Shown: positions 1 to 11,436, counted from the stretch's first letter. The stretch: DNA of 64,000 nt from an uncultured Thalassolituus sp. (GCF_950066645.1 NZ_CATMFB010000005.1:154148-218147), one strand, 5' to 3'. A program made the numbers and translations. Notes: a model not told the origin generated them from the letters alone.

Positions 1-2384
<2,384 letters not shown>

Positions 2385-2476
2385 TCAGGATCGGGCAGGC
2401 AGCGGCGGTACGGAAATCCGCGCACGCGGGTGAGATACCCAGCGGCGGTGACAGCCATAAACTGGCTGGAGACTTC

Positions 2477-2582
2477 TGTTTCCTACGCTGGCACTAACCA
2501 GATCAGGTTCAACGGGACCCGCATTCGCGATCTCAGCCTGTTTGCCAGTTCTTCAGAACCAGCGGTCAGGCACCCCGACAGA
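2477..2582 (-). ncRNA. TPP riboswitch (thi-box) in the thiC leader
   Basis: Reading the minus strand from about 2582, the leader shows the thi-box signatures in order: CGGGGTGCC, then GGCTGAGA, then GAACCTGATCTGGTTA, then CCAGCGTAGGAAA. These are the conserved pyrophosphate- and pyrimidine-sensor helices of the TPP aptamer. The element ends about 110 nt before the thiC start codon, which leaves room for an expression platform that controls translation or transcription of thiC when thiamine pyrophosphate is bound. Confidence 0.95.
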
Positions 2583-2591
2583 TGAGCTTGC

Positions 2592-2620
2592 AGTGTAATC
2601 TCTCCGCCTGACGGCGGCAA
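2592..2620 (-). promoter_or_regulatory. Putative sigma70 promoter of the thiC operon
   Basis: On the minus strand a TTGCCG -35 box (2615-2620) is separated by 17 bp from a TACACT -10 box (2592-2597). Transcription would begin near 2585, immediately 5' of the riboswitch aptamer. The correct spacing and position support the call, but the boxes are not perfect consensus. Confidence 0.5.
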
Positions 2621-2636
2621 TCACTGAAGTAGTCAG

Positions 2637-3077
2637 TTACACCATCAGAAAATGTGCACGGGCAGTGGCAATTGGTTGATCAATATCCGTCTGCCAGGCA
2701 TTGATCGCCACGTTGGCGACCCGGTTTCCCTGACGCCAGACCTGGCACGACGCATAGGTATCCGTGTGCCGGCCCGCACGCAGATAATCCAGAGAAAAGT
2801 CGATGATTTTTGGCAATGCGGCGGTCTCATTCATCAACAGCAGATGCAGTGATGCCGACATTTCCATAAAGCCACCAATCACGCCCCCGTGTATCGCCGG
2901 CAACATAGGATTTCCAATATTGTCTTTATTTTTCGGCAGCAGAAAGGTTGGCTGCGATCCCATTTCAAATAACTGAACGCCAATGGTATTTGCGTAGGGA
3001 ATCGCCCGGATAACTGCAGAATAATCACCATCTGCCCGGGCCTGCTGCAGTAGTGCCAGATAATCTTCGGTCGTCAT
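2637..3077 (-). CDS. PaaI-family hotdog thioesterase
   Basis: This 146-aa single-hotdog protein carries the HGGVIGGFMEMSA block, the HGG-type active-site helix of PaaI-like acyl-CoA thioesterases. A later DFSLDYLRAGR strand is also typical of the family. It would hydrolyse acyl-CoA thioesters in the cytoplasm; the substrate cannot be told from sequence. Its ATG overlaps the stop of the upstream thioesterase gene by 4 bp (ATGA), so the two are translationally coupled and may form a heteromeric enzyme or act on related substrates. Confidence 0.85.
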   Translation of the reverse strand: MTTEDYLALLQQARADGDYSAVIRAIPYANTIGVQLFEMGSQPTFLLPKNKDNIGNPMLPAIHGGVIGGFMEMSASLHLLLMNETAALPKIIDFSLDYLRAGRHTDTYASCQVWRQGNRVANVAINAWQTDIDQPIATARAHFLMV

Positions 3078-3520
3078 GCAGCTCCTCCTATCTGTTTACC
3101 AATGCGCATAAAATTCGCAGTGCAGCGCGCGACTTCTTTGCGCTCGCCATTGATTTCCTGGTACACGTCACAGCGGGTAAACACCACACTTGTCGTCACG
3201 CGCACGACTGTCGCCTGAGCGATCAGGTCACTTCCCGGACGGGCCGCACGCATATAATCCACCCTCAGATCGAGCGTCGGACACAGCTCATTGCCTGGCA
3301 GGGCAACAAACACCGCGGTGCCGCACGCGGTATCCATCAGAGTCGTCAGGCTGCCACCTGCAACTACGCCACTGGCTGGATTTCCGATGATTTGTTCCGA
3401 ATATGGAAGAGACATTTGCACGCCATTTTCGTCGCCATGAAGTACAGTCATGCCCAGCACTGTGCAGTGCGGCAGAACTGAGACAAAGCGACTGGCTTTC
3501 ACCGTCAGGGTGTCAGACAT
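3074..3520 (-). CDS. PaaI-family hotdog thioesterase, first of a coupled pair
   Basis: This 148-aa hotdog protein has the NPASGVVAGGSLTTLMDTA helix region, in which the usual HGG is replaced by VAGG, and a DLRVDYMRAARPG strand. It resembles the neighbouring 146-aa protein in length and layout, which suggests an old gene duplication. It is the first gene of the two-gene minus-strand unit and diverges from a third thioesterase gene at 3717. The function is inferred from the fold only, and the missing histidine may alter activity or substrate. Confidence 0.82.
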   Translation of the reverse strand: MSDTLTVKASRFVSVLPHCTVLGMTVLHGDENGVQMSLPYSEQIIGNPASGVVAGGSLTTLMDTACGTAVFVALPGNELCPTLDLRVDYMRAARPGSDLIAQATVVRVTTSVVFTRCDVYQEINGERKEVARCTANFMRIGKQIGGAA

Positions 3521-3716
3521 AAATACTCCGCGGCGAACCGCTGTTGTGTGTCACGTAGCTATAGTGAAGCATCAGCACCGCCTTCGCGGTGAACTGGGCA
3601 GAAGTTACTATTCTCAGGTTAGCCGCTCAATGCTAAAACTGCCCTGCATGATTAGCAAAAATGCTCACCACAACAAAAGATATGATCATTTTAGGCATGA
3701 ATTTTCAGGACACTCT

Positions 3717-4523
3717 ATGAAGCCCTTTAATCATTACAATGAACTCGTACGAACTGGCGAGCCGGTTGCTCTGGATGCCAGCTGGGGACAGGGAAAGACA
3801 ACCTTTGGTGGTATGTCTGCCGCACTCGCCCTGGCGGCGATTGAGCGGGATCACCCACAGGACGCGCCTCTGCGCTCCATCAGTGTGCATTTCTGCGGCC
3901 CTCTGGCAACGGACGCCGAGTTCACCACGTCAACCCGGGTTCTGCGAGCCGGCCGGTCGATCAGTCACATCAGCGCCGAAATTCATCAGAACGACGCCTG
4001 CGCCACCAGCATCACTGCCTGCTACGGCACCCCACGCGAATCCGACGTTCAGGTGCTGGCAGCAGACGTCGCCCCCGGAGAACCCGGCGCCGGACAACGC
4101 TTACCTTACATCGCCGGAATGACACCGGAATTTGTCCGCCACATCGATTTCAGCTACGTCAGTGGTGGACTGCCCTTCAGTGGCAGCAAAGACAACCATA
4201 TTCATGGCTGGATGCGCTTCAGCGACTGCACCAGCGATCTCACTTCCGTTCACCTCGTCGCCCTGATCGACGCATGGCCCCCTACCACGCTGCAAAAGCT
4301 TCGCAAAGTCGCGCCCTGCGCCAGCGTCACCTGGAGCCTTGAACTGGTCGCCTCTCCCGAATCACTCGACACACCTCTCGGGGGCGATGAGTGGCTCTGG
4401 TATGAAGCTCAGATTGAAGAGGCGCACGGCGGCTATGCCCACACTACAGCGAGAATCTATCGCGCCGACGGCCTGCTACTGGCTCTGTCACGCCAACTGG
4501 TGACTGTCTACGACAAGCGTTAA
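3717..4523 (+). CDS. TesB-like double-hotdog acyl-CoA thioesterase family protein
   Basis: I place the start at 3717 (MKPFNHYNEL), behind a CAGGA ribosome site, giving 268 aa. The open frame continues upstream to 3450, but that stretch lies over the divergent thioesterase gene. The N-terminal WGQGKTTFGGMSAALALAA block and the length match the thioesterase-like superfamily with two tandem hotdog domains (TesB type). The second domain begins near FVRHIDFSYVSGG. It is transcribed divergently from the two PaaI-like genes, so three thioesterases share one 200-bp promoter region. The substrate is unknown. Confidence 0.8.
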   Translation: MKPFNHYNELVRTGEPVALDASWGQGKTTFGGMSAALALAAIERDHPQDAPLRSISVHFCGPLATDAEFTTSTRVLRAGRSISHISAEIHQNDACATSITACYGTPRESDVQVLAADVAPGEPGAGQRLPYIAGMTPEFVRHIDFSYVSGGLPFSGSKDNHIHGWMRFSDCTSDLTSVHLVALIDAWPPTTLQKLRKVAPCASVTWSLELVASPESLDTPLGGDEWLWYEAQIEEAHGGYAHTTARIYRADGLLLALSRQLVTVYDKR

Positions 4524-4532
4524 CCTTCCAGG

Positions 4533-4568
4533 TGCCGGTCAGTTACTAAAACACACTGGCCGGCATTT
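4533..4568 (+). terminator. Intrinsic terminator-like hairpin after the TesB-like gene
   Basis: TGCCGGTCAGT (4533-4543) pairs with ACTGGCCGGCA (4555-4565) as an 11-bp stem with one G-U pair and an 11-nt loop, followed by TTT. It lies 10 bp after the stop codon. Confidence 0.6.
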
Positions 4569-4629
4569 GCCCCCCGGGCTCCTGGCGACTATTACTTATA
4601 GGACCAGGGACCGATGAATTATCTTTTCT

Positions 4630-5004
4630 ATGAACCTCAATGTACTGATCTGTGACGACTCAAGCTTTGCCCGCAAGCAGATGGCCCGCGCACTGCCCCC
4701 GGAGTGGAATGTTGAAGTCCACTTTGCCGGCGATGGCGTCGAGGGCGTCAGCGCAATCCGCGAAGGCAAGGGAGACGTTGTTTTCCTCGATCTGACCATG
4801 CCCAACCTCGACGGTTACGGCGTGCTCGAAACCATCCGCAGAGATGACCTGCCCGCTATGGTCATTGTGGTATCCGGTGATATTCAACCTGATGCTCAGG
4901 AGCGTGTGAAAGCGCTGGGAGCCATGGCGTTTATCAAGAAACCCATCGATGCAGGCAAAGCCAGGGACGTGCTCACCGAATACGGCATCCTGACGGGGGT
5001 ATAG
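4630..5004 (+). CDS. CheY-like single-domain response regulator
   Basis: This 124-aa protein is a lone receiver domain. The acidic pocket is D9-D10, the phospho-acceptor is D54 in FLDLTMPN, the switch serine is S82 in VVSGD, and the conserved lysine lies in the FIKKP motif (K103/K104). There is no output domain, so it must act by protein contact. Its gene is followed within 1 bp by a CheC-like gene and then a PAS-GGDEF gene. The CheC-like protein is a candidate phosphatase for D54. No good ribosome site lies close to the ATG. Confidence 0.93.
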   Translation: MNLNVLICDDSSFARKQMARALPPEWNVEVHFAGDGVEGVSAIREGKGDVVFLDLTMPNLDGYGVLETIRRDDLPAMVIVVSGDIQPDAQERVKALGAMAFIKKPIDAGKARDVLTEYGILTGV

Positions 5005-5005
5005 C

Positions 5006-5620
5006 ATGACTTCAGTGCCCGCAATTCTTACCGAAGACCAACGCGACTGTTATCAGGAGATAACAAACGTCGCCATGGGTCAGGCCGCTGACAGTCTCGC
5101 CCGGCTTCTGGGTGCCTACGTCGTGCTGCCGATTCCACGGGTAAGTATTATCGAATGCTCTGAGTTGAATATGGCGCTCCATGAGGCTGGTTCAGACGAC
5201 AGTGTGTCTGCTGTCTGCCAGGGCTTCATCGGCGCCGGAATCGCCGGAGAAGCCCTGCTCCTGTTCAACGACACCAGCTTCGCGAGTCTGGCCTCACTGA
5301 TGAAGTACGCTGGTCCCCTGAATCATCAGGCCGAGCTTGAGCTGCTGATGGACACCGCTTCTGTTCTTATCGGTGCGTGCGTCCAGGGCCTTGGCGATCA
5401 GCTGGAGATCCATTTCAACCAGAGCCATCCGGTCGTGCTCGGTCAGCACTGCCAGACCGATGACATTCTGCGTTCCGGAAATCAGGCATGGCAACGGACC
5501 CTGGCGATCGAAATTCACTACACCATTGAGCACATGAACATCGACTGTGAACTGCTTCTGCTGTTTACGGAGGAATCCGTTAAGACGCTTAACAAAAAAA
5601 TTGATTTTCTGCTGGACTGA
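5006..5620 (+). CDS. CheC-like phosphatase family protein
   Basis: This 204-aa protein carries one CheC/CheX/FliY-type active-site helix, D14-x3-E18-x2-N21 in the segment DCYQEITNVAMGQAADSL. A CheC protein normally has two such helices; the second equivalent helix (ELLMDTASVLIGACVQ) lacks the E and N, so only one site looks active. CheC proteins dephosphorylate CheY-like receivers. The gene starts 1 bp after the CheY-like gene ends, so the two very probably act as a pair. No chemoreceptor or CheA gene lies nearby, so the kinase is elsewhere. Confidence 0.85.
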   Translation: MTSVPAILTEDQRDCYQEITNVAMGQAADSLARLLGAYVVLPIPRVSIIECSELNMALHEAGSDDSVSAVCQGFIGAGIAGEALLLFNDTSFASLASLMKYAGPLNHQAELELLMDTASVLIGACVQGLGDQLEIHFNQSHPVVLGQHCQTDDILRSGNQAWQRTLAIEIHYTIEHMNIDCELLLLFTEESVKTLNKKIDFLLD

Positions 5621-5623
5621 CGT

Positions 5624-6583
5624 ATGACACAGGGTCAAATCGAAATCACAGATATCCATTGGCTGATGGATATTCTTCAGAACATAGACGTTGGTCTTGT
5701 CGTGCTCGATCGCGACTACCGGATCCATCTGTGGAACGGTTTTATGGAGAGCCACAGCGGCATCAGTCCACAGAAAGCGAAAGATCAGATTCTGTTTTCC
5801 CTGTTCGATGAGATCCCGGAGGCCTGGTTCCGCCAGAAGGCCGAGCCCGTATTTCAACTACGAACCCGGACCTTTACGATCTGGGAACAGCGGCCATTTC
5901 TTTTCCGGTTTTACAATTCCCGTCCCATCACCGGGCAATCGGAACTTATGTTCCAGAATACGACCATTATCCCGCTGGAATCACTGGACAGAACGGTCAA
6001 CCACATCTGCCTGATTGTTTACGATGTCACAGATACCGCAATCAGCCGTGGCGAAGTCAGCAAGGCCAATGAATCACTGTCGGCAGTGACCTCAAAAGAC
6101 AGCCTGACCGGCCTGCTCAACCGCGACAGCTGGTTACCCACGCTGGATCATGCGATCGCTGAGCACCGCAACCACCAGCAGTCATCGGCCCTGCTGGTCG
6201 TTGACCTTGACCACTTCCGGGATGTTAACCGCGTTCTGGGGCATGTCCGCTCAGATGAAATACTCAAACGCATAGCCACCGCCCTGTCGACGCTTGCTCA
6301 GGAAAACTGCACGGCACGTATTGGTGGTGAGCTGTTTGCTCTTCTGCTGAAAAATACAGAGTCTGAGCAAGCCATTGCCACCGCAGAGCGTCTGCGACGG
6401 GGAATTGCAGGCCTGACAAAAAGTGCCGGGACCGACATCAGCGCGAGCGTCGGGGTAGCAATGTCACATGATGCCCTCACTGATGCGCAGGATTGGCTGA
6501 ACTGCGCCGACAAAGCCCTGTATCATGCCAAGGAAAGCGGAAAGAACAAAACTACGTTATACCAGTACAAAACACAGGAATAA
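5624..6583 (+). CDS. PAS-GGDEF protein with degenerate GGELF active site
   Basis: This 319-aa protein has an N-terminal PAS-like region (residues about 10-140, with VGLVVLDRDYRIHLWN) and a C-terminal GGDEF domain (about 155-312, starting SKDSLTGLLNRDSW). The metal-binding block VVDLDHF is intact. The signature loop reads GGELF at residues 234-238 in place of GGDEF or GGEEF, so the second acidic residue is lost. No RxxD inhibitory site precedes it. The protein may be a weak or inactive diguanylate cyclase that acts as a c-di-GMP or GTP sensor. It is co-transcribed with the CheY-like and CheC-like genes, 3 bp downstream. Confidence 0.88.
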   Translation: MTQGQIEITDIHWLMDILQNIDVGLVVLDRDYRIHLWNGFMESHSGISPQKAKDQILFSLFDEIPEAWFRQKAEPVFQLRTRTFTIWEQRPFLFRFYNSRPITGQSELMFQNTTIIPLESLDRTVNHICLIVYDVTDTAISRGEVSKANESLSAVTSKDSLTGLLNRDSWLPTLDHAIAEHRNHQQSSALLVVDLDHFRDVNRVLGHVRSDEILKRIATALSTLAQENCTARIGGELFALLLKNTESEQAIATAERLRRGIAGLTKSAGTDISASVGVAMSHDALTDAQDWLNCADKALYHAKESGKNKTTLYQYKTQE

Positions 6584-6602
6584 CGTTTAACGGGGACATG
6601 AC

Positions 6603-7610
6603 ATGGCAGGGTTCAGGATACCCGAGCCTTTTGTACGCGCACCTCTCTCCGGGGCTCGCAAACATGGGCTGACCAGGGAAGCGTTACTGCAACGTGCCGG
6701 AATTGCTGAGAGTGATTTTGCGGCAGACGGCTCGCTCGGTCAGCAGGAATACGCCCGCCTGATGTTCAGTATCTGGCAGGCCAGCGATGATGAAGTCATG
6801 GGACTCAGCCCTGAGCCTGTGCTCTTTGGTACATTCGCTATGATGTGCAGGGCCGTCATACATTGCACAACACTTGAGCATGCCCTGCGCCGGGCATCAG
6901 CCTTCTATCGCCTGATTCCACACGCCCCTCAGCTGCATCTGGAACAGGACGAACACCTCGCGCGTATTGTCGTCACTCAGGACATGACATCTGACCCCGA
7001 TCACTTCCTCAGCGAGTCGCTGCTGGCCATCTGGCACCGCTTCAGCAGCTGGCTGGTAGGCCACGGCATTCCCTTATTGCAGGTGCGCTGCCCCTATGCC
7101 ATCCCCGTGCACCGGGATCTGTACTCAGTGGTATTTGCGACCCCGGTCGAATTCAGCAGCTCTGAGCTCTCTCTGATACTGCCCGCCCGGGAGCTGTCTT
7201 CCCCTGTGACGCAGACACCGGCCAGCCTGCGACAGTTTCTGAAGCACTCCCCTGCTGATGTGCTTGCCAGACCTAACCCACATCAGAGCATGACCGGCCG
7301 AATCCGCAACTACCTGCGTCAACACGATTGTGCGGCACTGCCCGATCTGGATGATATGGCCCGCACTCTGAGCACATCGTCACCAACCCTGCGCCGGCGC
7401 CTGAAGGAAGAACAGACGTCGTTTCAACAGCTGAAAGACGAAATACGACGGGACGAAGCGACGCGTCTCCTTGCCGAATCACCGATCCGCATTGCGGATA
7501 TAGCCTCCCGGCTGGGTTATACAGAAACCAGTACGTTTCAGCGGGCATTCCGTAAATGGACGGGACAGACACCGGGCCAGTATCGGGCCAGAAACAGGAG
7601 CATGTCATGA
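6603..7610 (+). CDS. AraC-family transcriptional regulator
   Basis: This 335-aa protein has an N-terminal arabinose-binding-like regulatory region of the type seen in OruR/ArgR-like AraC regulators (residues about 15-200). The C-terminal double helix-turn-helix spans about 235-330. The second helix-turn-helix block is ESPIRIADIASRLGYTE followed by FQRAFRKWTGQTPGQYR, the AraC signature. A GGGGAC site precedes the ATG. Its stop codon overlaps the start of the hybrid histidine kinase gene (ATGA), so regulator and kinase are co-translated. The target genes are not evident. Confidence 0.92.
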   Translation: MAGFRIPEPFVRAPLSGARKHGLTREALLQRAGIAESDFAADGSLGQQEYARLMFSIWQASDDEVMGLSPEPVLFGTFAMMCRAVIHCTTLEHALRRASAFYRLIPHAPQLHLEQDEHLARIVVTQDMTSDPDHFLSESLLAIWHRFSSWLVGHGIPLLQVRCPYAIPVHRDLYSVVFATPVEFSSSELSLILPARELSSPVTQTPASLRQFLKHSPADVLARPNPHQSMTGRIRNYLRQHDCAALPDLDDMARTLSTSSPTLRRRLKEEQTSFQQLKDEIRRDEATRLLAESPIRIADIASRLGYTETSTFQRAFRKWTGQTPGQYRARNRSMS

Positions 7611-10372
7611 CAGGCAGGGGCAGCTCATCGTACACTCCCGCATGTTTTGATCATGAACGGATTCCCCTCTTGTTAAGGCCTCTGTGGACACTGCTGCTGT
7701 TACTTGCCTCTTTTCACTGCATGGCCCTGGACACCGGGGTTGCGCCCGGAGCCCTGCTCGGAAAACAACTGATGGTCTGGGAAGAGGATGCACCGCTGGA
7801 GTCCCCCTACGACATTCTGGCGAGCACAAAAACGTGGCACCCCAGTCACAGCGACATACCGAACCCCGGAGTAGGAAATAATGTCACCTGGTACCGGCTG
7901 AGCATAAGCACACCGGAACCCGATTCAGATCATTATGCCGTGATCAGTTATCCGCTGATCGAGCGCCTCGAAATGTTCGTTTTTCAGGGCAGGAATCTCC
8001 TGTCGCAGTCGCTGGTCGGCAATAGTGTTCTGCGGGAGCCGGGCATCCGGCCAAACCTGTGCTTTGAGCTCCCACTGGTACTGCCGACCTCTGGAGAATA
8101 TGACATCTACTTCCGCGTCGAGAACCGTGGTCTGCTTAATTTCCCGCTGAAAATACTCGATCAGGAAACGCTGAAAACGTCGAATCAGAACCGCCATCTG
8201 AGTTTCGGTCTGTATGCGGGGTTTCTGGTCGCCGTGTTTCTCTACAACCTCGCGGTATTTGTGGTTATCCGCGAACGCTACATGCTGTGGTTCTGTGGTT
8301 TTGTCGGGACCTATCTGCTGTTTTTTCTGGCTCATTCCGGTCTGGGATTCAGCTACCTGTGGACGAGTGCCTACGGCTTTGAACAGCGTGCAAGTATTGT
8401 TCTCGGGGCTTTGCCCATGTTCATGGCGGTGCTTTTCGCTGCCACGTTTCTGCCAACGCCAAAACGACACCGCAAACCTGCAATTCATGTAAAACATCTG
8501 GCCATCGTTGCCGCGGTCACGGGACTCGCCTGTACATTGATTCCTGACTATCAGATTGCCCTGAATACCATGCGCGTCACCACACTGTTGATTCCTGTGT
8601 GCCTGATTGCCATGGCAACGCTGAGCGGCGTTCTGCGAAGCCCTTCTGTCGCCGTTTACAGCGTCGGCATTTACTCTCTGGCTATCGCCATCATTATTCA
8701 TAGCCTGTCCCGACAGGGGTTTATCGCTACGACCGAAATTTCTCAGTACGCGACGCATCTGGGCGCTGGCAGCATGATCGCCATTCACAGTCTGGCGATC
8801 GTACTCAAACTCTATGAGCAACGCCTTGAACAGGTCCGTACCCGCAAGGCAATGATTAAAGCGCGGAAAGAATCGCGTAAATCGGAAGAAAAACTGCGGC
8901 AGTCGGAACGTTCACTTCAGCGCACAGAAGAGGAAGCGAAAGCCAAATCTGCCTTCCTGGCGATGATGAGTCATGAGATCCGCACCCCGCTGAATGGTGT
9001 CCTTGGGATGGTTGAGCTGCTGGAGCACACCCGTCTCGACTCCCAGCAGAAGCGCTACGTCGGAACAATATCTTCATCCGGTGAAACCCTGCTCTCACTG
9101 TTAAATGACATCCTCGACCTGTCGAAAATTGAATCCGGCAAAATGACCATGGAAAAGCGCGAAGTTGCCCTGGCTCCGCTGATTAATGATTCGATACTCC
9201 TGTACACCCGCCAGGCCGCAGAAAAGAATCTGACACTGATTGCGGAAATGCTGCCCCCCTACCACCAGTTTATTCATACGGATGAAATCCGCCTGAGACA
9301 GATACTCAACAATCTCCTTAATAACGCGGTGAAATTTACCGAGCACGGCCGGGTACTTCTGCGCGTTGAGTGGAAAGAGGATGCACTGGTAATACAGGTG
9401 GAAGACTCTGGAATCGGGATTCACCTGTCTCAGCAGGACAGACTCTTTCAGTCATTCTCTCAGGCCGATGACTCAACACAACGCCAGTACGGTGGCACGG
9501 GCCTGGGCCTGACCATCTGTCAGAAGCTGGCGGAACTTCTCGGGGGCAGCATCGATGTCAGCAGTAAACCCGGAGCCGGTTCGCGATTTACTGTCACCCT
9601 GAATCATCCGGAACCCTCGGGATTAATAACCTACCCGGATCTGAGCAACCGCAGTTTTTACGCTGAGCTTTCCGACCCCTACGAACAGGACCTTGTCGTA
9701 CGGACGCTGACGGGAATGGGGATGACAGCGGCACATGGTCATTTTGAAAACCCGGCCTGCATCATCACCGATGTACCTCCACCGCAGAGTGATCCCGCCC
9801 CGGGCTTCCTTTATGTGGTCAACAGCCAGGTGCCCCGTCTGGGGAGCGAGCGCCAGCTTGAGCGACCGCTACGTTCACATGTGCTGATCCACCAGCTGTG
9901 CAACCTGCTTGATCTGCAAAACGCTTCGCCAATACAAGGCGACAATGATTTCCGCAACGGCGTGATCTGGGTGGCTGAAGACAACCTCGTTAATCAGAAA
10001 GTCATTGCGGGTATGCTGAAACATATGGGAATGGAGTTTCAGATCTTCGATAACGGGGCACAGATATTATCGGCCTATGAGGCAAATCCTGATCAGCCCG
10101 ACCTGATACTGATGGACTGCGAAATGCCCGTTATGGACGGCTATGAAGCAAGCCGGCAGATACGTAAGCTGCAGATAACCAACGCCTTACCCCCCATCCC
10201 GGTGATTGCATTAACGGCACACCTTGGCATTGAGTTCGAGAAATACTCACGTGATGCCGGCATGGATGAGCTACTGAATAAACCGATCCGCAAGCAGAAC
10301 CTGCGGCGGTTATTTGAAATGTGGCTGCCGAACGATAAAGAGTCGCGCAAAGCCCCCACCACGACAGGATAA
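7607..10372 (+). CDS. Hybrid sensor histidine kinase, 7TMR-DISM type
   Basis: I take the ATG at 7607, which overlaps the AraC stop codon, giving 921 aa. Order of parts: an N-terminal hydrophobic signal/anchor (residues about 18-40); a periplasmic DISMED2-like sensor (about 50-190); a seven-helix 7TM-DISM block (about 200-410); a coiled coil (about 415-450); a HisKA domain with phospho-accepting H456 in SHEIRTPLNG; and a HATPase domain with the N box NLLNNAVKFT, EDSGIGI and GGTGLGLTI. A C-terminal receiver follows with phospho-acceptor D837 in LMDCEMPVMDG. Such proteins sense carbohydrate-like or envelope signals. Coupling to the AraC gene suggests one regulatory unit. Confidence 0.95.
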   Translation: MTGRGSSSYTPACFDHERIPLLLRPLWTLLLLLASFHCMALDTGVAPGALLGKQLMVWEEDAPLESPYDILASTKTWHPSHSDIPNPGVGNNVTWYRLSISTPEPDSDHYAVISYPLIERLEMFVFQGRNLLSQSLVGNSVLREPGIRPNLCFELPLVLPTSGEYDIYFRVENRGLLNFPLKILDQETLKTSNQNRHLSFGLYAGFLVAVFLYNLAVFVVIRERYMLWFCGFVGTYLLFFLAHSGLGFSYLWTSAYGFEQRASIVLGALPMFMAVLFAATFLPTPKRHRKPAIHVKHLAIVAAVTGLACTLIPDYQIALNTMRVTTLLIPVCLIAMATLSGVLRSPSVAVYSVGIYSLAIAIIIHSLSRQGFIATTEISQYATHLGAGSMIAIHSLAIVLKLYEQRLEQVRTRKAMIKARKESRKSEEKLRQSERSLQRTEEEAKAKSAFLAMMSHEIRTPLNGVLGMVELLEHTRLDSQQKRYVGTISSSGETLLSLLNDILDLSKIESGKMTMEKREVALAPLINDSILLYTRQAAEKNLTLIAEMLPPYHQFIHTDEIRLRQILNNLLNNAVKFTEHGRVLLRVEWKEDALVIQVEDSGIGIHLSQQDRLFQSFSQADDSTQRQYGGTGLGLTICQKLAELLGGSIDVSSKPGAGSRFTVTLNHPEPSGLITYPDLSNRSFYAELSDPYEQDLVVRTLTGMGMTAAHGHFENPACIITDVPPPQSDPAPGFLYVVNSQVPRLGSERQLERPLRSHVLIHQLCNLLDLQNASPIQGDNDFRNGVIWVAEDNLVNQKVIAGMLKHMGMEFQIFDNGAQILSAYEANPDQPDLILMDCEMPVMDGYEASRQIRKLQITNALPPIPVIALTAHLGIEFEKYSRDAGMDELLNKPIRKQNLRRLFEMWLPNDKESRKAPTTTG

Positions 10373-10373
10373 G

Positions 10374-11222
10374 TCAGACGAAGGCCGTGCGGGTGCGATA
10401 ACCATGGGCCGGGTAACTGCCCAGTAAGCGTACTTCGCGGGCAAAATAACTCAGTTCTTCTATCGCATTGGCCACCGGAATATCTGCCGGATGCCCGTGT
10501 ATATCCAGGTGAAAATGGCTGGCCTCCATGGTTCCGCCATCCATGTAGCTCTCCAGCTTGATCATATTGACACCGTTGGTCGCAAAACCACCGAGCGCTT
10601 TATACAGCGCCGCAGGGATATTACGTACTGCAAAAATCAGGCTGGTGATATAGCGCACCTGAGGCTGCGGTTGTTCGTGCTCCTGTTCACGGGAAAATAC
10701 GAGAAAACGGGTGGTATTCCCCATCACGTCCTGAAAGTTTTCCTGCAGGATCTCCAGCCCGTACAGCTCAGCAGCCAGACGTGAGGCAATGGCACCGCTG
10801 TCGTTACTCTGGCTCGCGGCCAGTGCTTTGGCTGCCCCCGCAGTATCTACCGCCGCTACGGCTTTGATACCAAGATTGACCAGACGCTGATGACATTGCG
10901 CCAGCGCCTGTGGATGTGAACTTACCGACCGGATATCTTCGAGACGGGCGCCAGGCCGCGCCAGAAGACAATGATTAACCGGCTCAAAATGCTCGCGCGT
11001 AATAAACAGTTGTGTACGGGGAATCAGGCGGTAAATTTCTTCGACCCGCCCTGCCGTAGAGTTTTCCAGAGGAATCATTGCCCGCTCTGCAAATCCCTTC
11101 TGCACCAGATCAAAGGCACTGAGAAAATCTTCACAGGCGAGGTGTTCCCAGTCTGGAAAGACCTGCGTGCAGGCCATATGGGAGTATGCCCCGCCGGTTC
11201 CCTGATATGCGACCCTGTTCAT
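10374..11222 (-). CDS. pheA: Prephenate dehydratase (monofunctional)
   Basis: This 282-aa enzyme converts prephenate to phenylpyruvate in phenylalanine synthesis. The N-terminus YQGTGGAYSHMA, the ENSTAGRVEE block and the catalytic NTTRFLVF motif are clear. A C-terminal ACT regulatory domain begins near SLIFAVRNIPAALYKAL and contains ESYMDGG in place of the common ESRP feedback motif. There is no chorismate-mutase domain, unlike the fused P-protein of most Gammaproteobacteria. The GGTMEASHFHLDI ending is of the type seen in Alphaproteobacteria. The gene converges with the histidine kinase gene, the two stops being 1 bp apart. Confidence 0.93.
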   Translation of the reverse strand: MNRVAYQGTGGAYSHMACTQVFPDWEHLACEDFLSAFDLVQKGFAERAMIPLENSTAGRVEEIYRLIPRTQLFITREHFEPVNHCLLARPGARLEDIRSVSSHPQALAQCHQRLVNLGIKAVAAVDTAGAAKALAASQSNDSGAIASRLAAELYGLEILQENFQDVMGNTTRFLVFSREQEHEQPQPQVRYITSLIFAVRNIPAALYKALGGFATNGVNMIKLESYMDGGTMEASHFHLDIHGHPADIPVANAIEELSYFAREVRLLGSYPAHGYRTRTAFV

Positions 11223-11436
11223 TTCTGGTTCCTCTAAGCACCATTATGATGCACAACTGACAAAGATAACGTTTGCGCCCCATTTTGAAGCACGTGGTGT
11301 CACGCACAGGCGCAGTATCGCGCGAAATGGCATGGCTGCAAAGATGGCACACTGCCTGCTACATAAGTATTCAGAAATCCTTATCACCAGAACCCACGCC
11401 GGACACCTGTCAGGCGCAGAGCAGAGGTAAACCAGC

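Noticed and set aside
7925..8821. 298-codon minus-strand open frame
   Set aside because: It is antisense to the histidine kinase sensor and 7TM region, is rich in Gln/Arg/His as expected for an antisense shadow, and shows no family features.
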